6,879 bases of DNA from an uncultured candidate division Zixibacteria bacterium (lineage in GTDB: Bacteria > Zixibacteria > MSB-5A5 > GN15 > FEB-12): positions 1 through 6,879 of the forward strand of contig CAJVYT010000234.1 of assembly GCA_913009765.1 (NCBI GenBank), in the 5' to 3' direction. The notes under the pieces were generated by a model. The model had not been told where the DNA came from. It saw only the letters and a program-made list of their open reading frames with translations, and searched no databases. How positions within the stretch are numbered: the stretch's first letter is position 1; each line of letters opens with the position of its first letter. A program made the translations under genes and the position numbers. Positions 1-6,041 of this stretch are shown here, piece by piece.

Positions 1-766
1 AAAGTTCGGCTATCTGCTCATTTTCCACCCTGCCTGTAAAAACGACCGCCGAATCGATCTCCAGCATTTGTGCCAGGGACACAAGCCTGTCCCGTTCAGG
101 ACCGGAGCCACAGATGGTCATGGTTGCTCCCGGAAAGGATTTGCGCACTTGCTGTAATACGCGCAAGGCTGTATTGATGTCATAAAGAGGTTCAAGGTTG
201 CGTGTCACCAGCAGTTCAGGGCCAGTGTCTCCCCTGGTGTGCATGTGGCGCCCCTCTGTAGTAAACCGATCGATGTTCACGATATTAGGCACAATCCGGG
301 TAGCAATACCCCGGCGGTTGAAAACATCAGCAAGAAACCCGGAGGGTACAATAACTGTTGTGACCTTCCCCAGGCTTGGCTGTAACCAGCGAAACGAACG
401 ACTGAAAAATTCTTCAGCTTCCCCGCCCCGGTAATTTACGATAACGCGCACACCCCTGAACCAGCCGATCCATATCGCCGGAGCAGCGAACAGGTGCCAT
501 GACCAGCCGGAGTTGGCCATGATATGGAAAAGCTTTACCTTGCCGGCGGTATGCCACAATTGCCAGATATAGGGAAACAATCGAAATAACGCGCGGATAC
601 CCTGCAGTCGGCCCACCCACACTGGCCGGTAAGGGGCATTGACCTGTACCAGGCAGACATCTGCACCAGCAGTACGCAATAATCCAGCCAGCTGCTGCGT
701 CTGATTAGCCATGCCACCCGATGGGGGCGGCAAGGGGCCGATCAAGCCTATAGATAAACCGTCCAC
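1..766 (-). CDS. GT4-family glycosyltransferase, exopolysaccharide type (C-terminus missing)
   Basis: The reading frame enters from the left edge and gives the first 255 residues of a glycosyltransferase with a GT-B fold; such enzymes move a sugar from a nucleotide sugar onto a growing glycan lipid at the cytoplasmic face of the membrane. Visible marks are the N-terminal loop GLIGPLPPPSGGMANQT (residues 7-23), the PSGFLADVF segment (141-149), VPNIVNIDRF (159-168), which is typical of the GT4 interdomain region, CGSGPERDRL (219-228), and FTGRVENEQI (243-252). The C-terminal EX7E donor-site motif would lie outside the window. The start is taken as GTG at 766-764 because GLIGPLPPPSGG should sit close to the N-terminus and an in-frame stop lies at 799-797. 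No ribosome site precedes this GTG; a short frame with a strong site ends two bases upstream, so coupling is likely. The gene is much more GC-rich than the plus-strand genes. I recall close relatives in proteobacterial exopolysaccharide/exosortase loci; acceptor and sugar are unknown. Confidence 0.92.
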   Translation of the reverse strand, partial: MDGLSIGLIGPLPPPSGGMANQTQQLAGLLRTAGADVCLVQVNAPYRPVWVGRLQGIRALFRLFPYIWQLWHTAGKVKLFHIMANSGWSWHLFAAPAIWIGWFRGVRVIVNYRGGEAEEFFSRSFRWLQPSLGKVTTVIVPSGFLADVFNRRGIATRIVPNIVNIDRFTTEGRHMHTRGDTGPELLVTRNLEPLYDINTALRVLQQVRKSFPGATMTICGSGPERDRLVSLAQMLEIDSAVVFTGRVENEQIAEL

Positions 767-768
767 AG

Positions 769-933
769 TTAACCCAGCACCGCTGTGTATATTCTGTCAA
801 AATATGCTACTTTTTTCAGATTCCCTGTTCGCAAGATTGCCTGTGCTATATTTATGACCTGTTTCATGAGTACTTGAATTTCTGTAGAGGGTTTTCTAAG
901 ATTGTATCCACCTGAAAAATGATAATGCTCCAT
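769..933 (-). CDS. Putative 54-residue protein of unknown function, upstream of and possibly coupled to the glycosyltransferase
   Basis: I do not recognise this product. It would begin MEHYHFSGGYNLRKPS and end DRIYTAVLG. The reason to list it is its translation signal: AGGAGGA at 947-941 lies seven bases before ATG 933-931, the best ribosome site in the window. Its TAA (771-769) is followed after two bases by the GTG of the glycosyltransferase, which has no site of its own. That arrangement fits translational coupling or a leader peptide. The composition is basic with an amphipathic-looking middle (residues 17-37) and no signal peptide or clear membrane segment. It is AT-rich, unlike the glycosyltransferase after it. 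Alternatives are the decayed C-terminal end of a lost gene, or a chance frame. Confidence 0.35.
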   Translation of the reverse strand: MEHYHFSGGYNLRKPSTEIQVLMKQVINIAQAILRTGNLKKVAYFDRIYTAVLG

Positions 934-1084
934 TTCTACGTCCTCCTGTGAGTACATCGAAAAGGGATACAAGTTTATCTTTCACAGTGCCAATTAAAAT
1001 TCGTACGCTAATGTCGTCATACCAGTTCTCATTTTTACATGGTTTATTTGATGCTGTTATGAAGATGGAAGGTACTCCAGTCAC
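896..1084 (-). CDS. Weak candidate: 62-residue frame of unknown function
   Basis: A GTG-started frame gives a product beginning with VTGVPSIFITASNK (initiator read as Met) and ending FFRWIQS. A modest GGAA lies about nine bases before the GTG. The last 38 bases overlap the start of the 54-codon frame, in a different phase. I see no known domain. The opposite strand is also open over 900-1106 in a natural-looking frame without a plausible start, so both strands could carry traces of one decayed gene and coding strand cannot be settled by eye. Confidence 0.15.
   Translation of the reverse strand: MTGVPSIFITASNKPCKNENWYDDISVRILIGTVKDKLVSLFDVLTGGRRNGALSFFRWIQS
941..947 (-). promoter_or_regulatory. 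Strong Shine-Dalgarno site (AGGAGGA) for the 54-codon frame
   Basis: On the minus strand the sequence reads AGGAGGA, then a seven-base spacer, then ATG at 933-931. It complements the 3' end of 16S rRNA almost perfectly. It sits inside the 3' part of the overlapping frame 1084-896, where it encodes Gly-Gly-Arg, so it could be a chance product of coding sequence. Confidence 0.45.
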
Positions 1085-1220
1085 TGTAATTATTCCATCA
1101 GAATAGCAAGTATAGATGCTTTTTCCCCAATTGGAACATCGAAGCTTGTGTTGGTAATATTAGTAACCTAAGTTGTATTTTTACGGGTACCCTTACGTAA
1201 AATTTTGGAGTTTTAGGGAT

Positions 1221-2132
1221 GTGGATGCATCAGATAAAAAAAGAGTAGATAAATTATTCAAAAATCTTAGCTATAAGAATAAGACTATTTTTAATAGTCA
1301 AACTATAGATAGCTTCATTGCTCATCTGGACAGCATTCCTGAAACAGAAAGTTATGCTTATATCAGTGATGATATTAAAAAATTATGGTCGGATATTGGG
1401 CAGGCTGGTGATGAAGGTTCTTTTGCTGATTTTAATAAATGTATATTACTTCACTTAATTGAACAGTTTTTAGAAAGAACAGAAAAATCAGAGTATAAAT
1501 TAACTGAATCAATAGCCAGACAATTTCATATTAATTTTCAACGTATATTATCTGAAATAGATTCATTTGAGGATGAACACTTTAATCCATCGAATGACCT
1601 GTTTTTAAAAGACCTGGGTATTTGCCGACAAAAATTAATTCCAGTTGGAATGAGAGTCATTGAATCAAATTCAGGGTATTCACGAAAAGTTCTAATATCA
1701 GGGGGTTGGAAACAGTTTTTTAAATTCCTGTATTTTTTTATTTTTATTGAAAGAAACAGTAAAAACTTTTATCAGACACATGTGCACTTAAGCATTGTTA
1801 AACATTTTAATCCCGAAGAAATTCATGAAAGTTATCTTAGAATAGCTGAGTTGCTGGAAATAAATCCTCAAATTAAAGGGTTATTTGGAGCTAGCTGGTA
1901 TTATGACCCCGCACTGGAACGAGTCAGTCCTCATATAACTTATTTGCGCACACAGCAAGAAGAGAATGGAGCCTGGATATTTTATATCGAACCAGAAAAA
2001 TCGGAAAACCCCTTTGTCCGTTCAAAAACAAGAAAAAAATTATTTGATGAAGGGAAATATCAACCTGGACTTTATTTATCGGTATGGCCAAGAAAATCGA
2101 TATTAGCCTATAAACAAAAAATAATGCTGTGA
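1221..2132 (+). CDS. Uncharacterised protein with a SWYYDP motif, in a polysaccharide operon
   Basis: This is a clear, very AT-rich coding region for a roughly 300-residue protein that I cannot assign to a named family. Counting from GTG 1221, the conserved-looking parts are LGICRQKLIPVGMRVIE (132-148), an aromatic-rich helix around FFKFLYFFIF (166-175) followed by THVHL (186-190), GASWYYDP (223-230), and a C-terminal block ending EGKYQPGLYLSVWPRKS (277-293). I recall similar 'SWYYDP ... EGKY ... WPR' proteins annotated only as hypothetical. No signal peptide is seen; one short hydrophobic stretch may contact the membrane. The frame is open back to TTG 1173, giving 319 residues, and has no ATG until residue 160 of that longer form. 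GTG 1221 is preferred because GGAG at 1207-1210 precedes it, while TTG 1173 has no ribosome site. Its stop overlaps the deacetylase start, so the two proteins are probably made together. Confidence 0.82.
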   Translation: MDASDKKRVDKLFKNLSYKNKTIFNSQTIDSFIAHLDSIPETESYAYISDDIKKLWSDIGQAGDEGSFADFNKCILLHLIEQFLERTEKSEYKLTESIARQFHINFQRILSEIDSFEDEHFNPSNDLFLKDLGICRQKLIPVGMRVIESNSGYSRKVLISGGWKQFFKFLYFFIFIERNSKNFYQTHVHLSIVKHFNPEEIHESYLRIAELLEINPQIKGLFGASWYYDPALERVSPHITYLRTQQEENGAWIFYIEPEKSENPFVRSKTRKKLFDEGKYQPGLYLSVWPRKSILAYKQKIML

Positions 2133-3178
2133 AATCCCTATTACTATACTTATGTAAATATTCAGGTTTATTTTTATTGTCAAATTATTTGCTGAGGAAA
2201 AAGTTACTGATTCTTTGTTATCATGGGTTTGAAATAAATAATGAAAGTCAGTTTCGACCACAATTATTCATAAAAAAAGATACCTTTGAACGCCGCCTGT
2301 TATTATTAAATAAAAAACCGTTATGTATTGTATCTCTTGATCAGGCTGTACAGGCACTTGAGAATGATAATTTACCTGATAATTCGGTTGTCATTACAAT
2401 TGATGATGGGTTTTATAGTGTTTTTTCCATCGCTTTCCCATTACTTCGACAATATGATTTCCCGGCAACACTCTATCTGACAACTATGGATATACAGAAA
2501 GGGCAACCAGTCCCTCGATTGCTGGTTGATTATATGGTTGAAACAACGACCAAAAATCTGGTTAACACAAGTCAATATACATGGGGAAATAAAGAGCTTA
2601 TTGACCTTACCCAACCACAGGACAAAAAATTATTTATTGATTCCTGCCTGTTTAATATAGAGAGACTTGAATCGCATGAAGGCCTTGAACAGTTTTATAA
2701 TGAACTGGGCAATGTACTGGATATAGACTATAAAGATGTCAGAGATAAGAGGCTTTTATCCCTGCTATCCGAATCTGAGGTTTCAATGCTGGCTTCAAAA
2801 GGGCTAGATATACAATTACATACTCACACCCACCATTTTCCACAGGATGATGCAGAAACAGCAAGTTGGGAAATCAAAAAAAATCAACAGATACTGGAAA
2901 AACTAACTAATAAGAAGCTGGTTCATTTTTGTTACCCTTCGGGGCAGTGGAGTACCTTACATTGGCCATTACTAAAAAAAGAAGGGATTAAAAGCGCAGC
3001 AACATGTTTGTCAGGTTTAAATGACTCAAATGTAAATTTATTGCTATTAAATAGATTTCTCGATGGTGAAAGTATTCCAGATATTGTTTTTGAAGCTGAG
3101 CTTTATCGGTTCTCTGAACTTATTAGAATAATTAAAAATAAATTATCTAGGAGTTCTATTGCTTCTGTAAATATCTAA
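2129..3178 (+). CDS. Polysaccharide deacetylase, NodB/CE4 family
   Basis: The 349-residue product carries the three signature motifs of metal-dependent CE4 deacetylases, which remove N- or O-acetyl groups from sugars. Motif 1 is TIDDG (90-94; catalytic Asp92, metal Asp93), motif 2 is HTHTH (231-235, the two metal histidines), and motif 3 is FCYPSG (267-272). An LCYHGF segment (29-34) near the N-terminus is typical of the envelope-polysaccharide branch. About 140 residues separate motifs 1 and 2, against roughly 50 in compact CE4 enzymes; I believe longer spacing occurs in capsule-locus relatives. The N-terminus is hydrophobic (residues 3-30) but broken by Lys and Arg, so it is a poor secretion signal and may be a membrane-associating helix. 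The GTG start overlaps the upstream TGA in GTGA, so translation is coupled. The substrate is probably an N-acetylated sugar of the locus polysaccharide (inference). Confidence 0.93.
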   Translation: MKSLLLYLCKYSGLFLLSNYLLRKKLLILCYHGFEINNESQFRPQLFIKKDTFERRLLLLNKKPLCIVSLDQAVQALENDNLPDNSVVITIDDGFYSVFSIAFPLLRQYDFPATLYLTTMDIQKGQPVPRLLVDYMVETTTKNLVNTSQYTWGNKELIDLTQPQDKKLFIDSCLFNIERLESHEGLEQFYNELGNVLDIDYKDVRDKRLLSLLSESEVSMLASKGLDIQLHTHTHHFPQDDAETASWEIKKNQQILEKLTNKKLVHFCYPSGQWSTLHWPLLKKEGIKSAATCLSGLNDSNVNLLLLNRFLDGESIPDIVFEAELYRFSELIRIIKNKLSRSSIASVNI

Positions 3179-3211
3179 GCAATCTCTAAAAGTGGCGAAA
3201 GGAAATTATCC

Positions 3212-4852
3212 ATGAAAGCATCCAAACTTTTTGTTCAGTGCCTTGAAAATGAGCAGGTCGAGTATATTTTTGGTATCCCGGGTGAAGAAATCATGGATAT
3301 ACTGGATGTTTTGCTGGATTCAAATATTCAATTCATAACCTGCCGTCATGAACAGGGGGCAGCGTTCATGGCAGATGTTTATGGACGATTAACAGGTAAA
3401 GCGGGAGTCTGTTTATCAACTTTAGGACCGGGGGCAACAAATATGGTTACGGGGGTTGCAGATGCCAATATGGATAATTCTCCTTTAGTCACTATCGCAG
3501 GCCAGGCTGCGACCACCAGAATGCATAAAGAGTCTCACCAGGTAGTTGATCTGGTCAGTTTATTTAAACCCATCACGAAATATGCTACGCAGGTACTGGA
3601 ACCTGAGACCATTCCAGAAGTAATACGCAAAGCATTTAAACTTGCGCAATCAGAAAAACCAGGAGCTGCTTTCATTGATTTTCCAGAAAATATAAGTGAA
3701 ATGGTTGTCACTGAAAAACCTTTACCTGTCGTTAGTCAAAGGCTCACATCAGCTGATTATAAGCTTATCCAGAAAGCGGCCTCAATTATCCAGAAAGCTA
3801 AAAACCCACTTATTCTGGTTGGTAACGGCGCTGTGCGAGCAAAAGCGAGCAAACATTTAAAGCAATTTTCTGAACATTTCCAAATACCTGTAGTAAATAC
3901 TTTTATGGCTAAAGGTATTATTCACCATTATAAAAATAGTTTGTTGATGGGTACCGCAGGTCTACAGAAAGGTGATTATGAAAATGCGGGGTTTGCAGAC
4001 TCAGATTGTGTTATCTGTGTGGGCTTTGATATGGTTGAATATCACCCTCACCTATGGAATCCAAACCGTGAGCACACTATCGTTCATATAGATACCACTC
4101 CTGCTGAAGTCGATTACAGCTATATCCCTGATATAGAACTTACTGGAAATATTGGCCACAATCTTAAAGCACTGACTGAAAATTCATCTAAGTTTCCTCC
4201 AGGTAAAATTAAACTCCAACTTCGAGAAGCCGTAGTTGAAGAGATGGCGCGTTTTTCAAATAGTTCCGAATGGCCCTTGAAGCCACAAAAAATTATATGG
4301 GATCTCCGAACAGCAATGTCAAAAAAAGACATTGCCATATGTGATGTAGGAGCTCACAAAATGTGGATGGCACGTTTTTTTCGCTGTGAGCTACCCAATA
4401 CCTGTATTACTTCCAATGGCTTTGCCAGTATGGGTATTGCGGTACCTGGTGCTATTGGTGCCAAGCTGGCTTTTCCAGATAAGGCCGTTGTTGCAGTCAC
4501 TGGCGATGCGGGTTTTATGATGAATTCACAGGAAATTGAAACAGCCATGCGGTGTAAAGCACCAATTGTAATTTTAATATGGAATGATAGCCAATATGGG
4601 CTGATTAAATGGAAACAAGAACGTAAATATGGCCGAACCGCTTATATCGATTTTAAAAACCCTGATTTCGTCATGTATGCCAGGTCGTTTGGTGCAATTG
4701 GCGTGCGAATTGAAACGGCTGAACAATTATTACCAGCATTAAAAGCAGCATTAAAAACAGACACTGTTACTGTGATTGACTGCCCAGTTGACTATTCCGA
4801 AAATGATCGATTAACTGAATTATTGGGGAGTGTACTGTCAGACACTGATTAA
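3212..4852 (+). CDS. Acetolactate synthase-like TPP-dependent enzyme (AlsS type)
   Basis: The 546-residue product has the full three-domain layout of the acetolactate synthase/pyruvate oxidase superfamily. The N-terminal pyrimidine-binding domain has FGIPGEE (20-26), the catalytic glutamate Glu47 in CRHEQGAAF, and LGPGATNMVTGVADANMD (71-88). The central domain has GFDMVEYHPHLWNPN (271-285), which matches the catabolic FAD-independent AlsS branch in style. The C-terminal domain holds the diphosphate/Mg site starting at GDAG (431-434) and reaching WND (457-459); GDA replaces the usual GDG. The family condenses two pyruvates to 2-acetolactate with loss of CO2. No regulatory small subunit is adjacent, which argues against a standard isoleucine/valine role. 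A good ribosome site, AAAGGA (3198-3203), precedes the ATG, 33 bases after the deacetylase. In a polysaccharide operon it may instead donate an acetaldehyde unit to another acceptor, as sugar-branching homologues do (inference). Confidence 0.94.
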   Translation: MKASKLFVQCLENEQVEYIFGIPGEEIMDILDVLLDSNIQFITCRHEQGAAFMADVYGRLTGKAGVCLSTLGPGATNMVTGVADANMDNSPLVTIAGQAATTRMHKESHQVVDLVSLFKPITKYATQVLEPETIPEVIRKAFKLAQSEKPGAAFIDFPENISEMVVTEKPLPVVSQRLTSADYKLIQKAASIIQKAKNPLILVGNGAVRAKASKHLKQFSEHFQIPVVNTFMAKGIIHHYKNSLLMGTAGLQKGDYENAGFADSDCVICVGFDMVEYHPHLWNPNREHTIVHIDTTPAEVDYSYIPDIELTGNIGHNLKALTENSSKFPPGKIKLQLREAVVEEMARFSNSSEWPLKPQKIIWDLRTAMSKKDIAICDVGAHKMWMARFFRCELPNTCITSNGFASMGIAVPGAIGAKLAFPDKAVVAVTGDAGFMMNSQEIETAMRCKAPIVILIWNDSQYGLIKWKQERKYGRTAYIDFKNPDFVMYARSFGAIGVRIETAEQLLPALKAALKTDTVTVIDCPVDYSENDRLTELLGSVLSDTD

Positions 4853-4874
4853 ACATAACCAATATATGTTTAAT
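4848..4874 (+). repeat. Perfect 10-bp inverted repeat spanning the TPP-gene stop codon
   Basis: ATTAAACATA (4848-4857) and TATGTTTAAT (4865-4874) are exact reverse complements separated by seven bases. The left arm contains the TAA stop of the TPP enzyme gene. The stem has only two G/C pairs and no T-run follows, so it is not a standard terminator. It lies just before the ATGGA ribosome site (4878-4882) of the next gene and might modulate its translation or stabilise the mRNA. It could also be chance in AT-rich DNA. Confidence 0.4.
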
Positions 4875-4891
4875 TTGATGGAAATGTTGTT

Positions 4892-5965
4892 ATGGAATAT
4901 AAAAAGGCAAATAAGTTTCAGAAATTCCAGCTGATTCAGGACCTATGTTACAGGCGATCAAAAGAAGGGCATCTTTCCGTTCCCAGACAATACCTGGAAA
5001 TGCTGGTGCTGTTTGCCTGGCGTGGGCAGGGGCCAGGCTATTACCACACCGCAGGTTTTTGGAAAAAAGACATTTCCTGGAAAGATAAACTGGCTCATAT
5101 GAATATGCGTGAATACAGGTCAATAGTAAATGACCTCAATTCTCCCCGTTATCAGAAAACATCGCAGAATAAAGTCATCGAAAAAGCCATTCTGGAGCTA
5201 TGTAAAATTCCACGTAATGAATTTATTGGATTTCTGGATAAATCAGCCGGTTTTGACATGGATGGTAACCCTTTAAAAACACCTTCTGAATTTTCAGCAC
5301 TTATTGCCCAGAATTCATGGGACAAAATCTGTTTTAAACCGGTTGAATCATGGGCTGGCCAGGGATTTTCTGCTGTTAACATTGTTAGAGATAATAATGA
5401 CGTGCTATTTGAACGCATGGATAACAAAGAGATGCTAACCATGGAAGAGTTCTATTCTGATTTTTTGAATATCCAACAGGGTGAAAGTCGAGTCATTGAA
5501 GTATTTTTGGAACAACATGAATGGTATGCAAATTTGAATCCATCGAGCGTCAATACTTACCGGCTCTGGGTAGTCAAAAAAAATAATAAAGCACACACGA
5601 AATCGGGATACCTTAGAATTGGCAGGGCTGGTTCGTTAGTAGACAATCAATCAAGCGGTGGAATCGTAGCACCAATAAACCTGAAAACTGGAGTCCTGGG
5701 TTCCGCAATTGATGGCTTACCAACTCGAGAATCATGGAGCCATCATCCAGACACCGGTGTTTTAATCGCAGGACAAAAACCTCCATATTTAGAAGAGAGC
5801 ATGAGGTTGGCAGAAAAAAGCCTTATGTGTTTTCAGGGCCTGAAATTTGCCGGTGTCGATGTAGCTGTTGGCCCTGATGGACCTGTTATCGTGGAACTGA
5901 ATGTGAACCCTGATCGTGAAGGTGCTGCATTTACGGATATTCCGACTAAGAAGGTTTTTAGGTGA
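4892..5965 (+). CDS. Sugar-transfer-associated ATP-grasp ligase
   Basis: The 357-residue product fits the ATP-grasp family found in polysaccharide loci (ATPgrasp_ST type). ATP-grasp enzymes activate a carboxylate as an acyl phosphate and join it to an amine, thiol or hydroxyl. Visible marks are CFKPVESWAGQGF (147-159), with a lysine and glycine-rich loop over the nucleotide, FLEQHEWYANLNPSSVNTYR (205-224), the block GRAGSLVDNQSSGGIVAP (244-261), and VDVAVGPDGPVIVELNVNPD (322-341), in which Glu335 and Asn337 are the expected Mg-ATP ligands. The N-terminal 130 residues are helical and typical of this branch. There is no signal peptide, so it is cytoplasmic. It starts 39 bases after the TPP gene, with a modest ATGGA site. 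The substrate is unknown. Its place between the TPP enzyme and the PP-loop enzyme suggests that all three act in one modification pathway (inference). Confidence 0.92.
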   Translation: MEYKKANKFQKFQLIQDLCYRRSKEGHLSVPRQYLEMLVLFAWRGQGPGYYHTAGFWKKDISWKDKLAHMNMREYRSIVNDLNSPRYQKTSQNKVIEKAILELCKIPRNEFIGFLDKSAGFDMDGNPLKTPSEFSALIAQNSWDKICFKPVESWAGQGFSAVNIVRDNNDVLFERMDNKEMLTMEEFYSDFLNIQQGESRVIEVFLEQHEWYANLNPSSVNTYRLWVVKKNNKAHTKSGYLRIGRAGSLVDNQSSGGIVAPINLKTGVLGSAIDGLPTRESWSHHPDTGVLIAGQKPPYLEESMRLAEKSLMCFQGLKFAGVDVAVGPDGPVIVELNVNPDREGAAFTDIPTKKVFR

Positions 5966-6041
5966 ATGTCATTTTTATAATGATCAGGTATAACGCTTCA
6001 TTATAGAAGTAAGTCTCGGTTATGCTCAAAGGAATAATTAC

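Larger units (their letters stand above)
767..1220. other. AT-rich divergent intergenic region
   Basis: This stretch separates the leftward glycosyltransferase from the rightward operon and must hold at least the promoter for the plus-strand genes, though I cannot place one convincingly. It contains the two short minus-strand frames described separately. Near the plus-strand start it has small dyads: CCAATTGG at 1127-1134 and TAATATTA at 1155-1162, the second inside an imperfect GGT...ACC dyad (1153-1168) that could be an operator. The base composition changes sharply from GC-rich to AT-rich at about 775. No tRNA, terminator or insertion-sequence end is visible. Confidence 0.6.

Noticed and set aside
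198..717. Short frames on both strands at 198-434 (+), 414-620 (-) and 535-717 (-)
   Set aside because: They lie inside the glycosyltransferase gene in other frames; the frame with recognisable GT4 motifs explains the region.
795..800. Perfect TTGACA on the minus strand, upstream of the glycosyltransferase
   Set aside because: No acceptable -10 box lies 16-19 bases downstream; the place is occupied by CTGGGT-like sequence, and the site is within the 54-codon frame.
1131..1160. Possible promoter for the plus operon: TTGGAA (1131-1136) and TAATAT (1155-1160), 18-base spacer
   Set aside because: Only 4 of 6 matches in each box and suboptimal spacing in AT-rich DNA; not distinguishable from chance.
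4120..4548. Minus-strand frames at 4120-4338 and 4354-4548
   Set aside because: They are antisense to the well-supported TPP enzyme gene and show no domain or ribosome site.
4890..5442. Minus-strand frames at 4890-5123 and 5152-5442
   Set aside because: They are antisense to the ATP-grasp gene and are shadows of its codons.
5976..6006. TATAAT at 5976-5981 before the PP-loop gene, with a 7-bp inverted repeat (TATAATG/CATTATA) around 5976-6005
   Set aside because: There is no -35 box at the right distance, and the repeat is short with a 16-base loop; most likely AT-rich intercistronic sequence.
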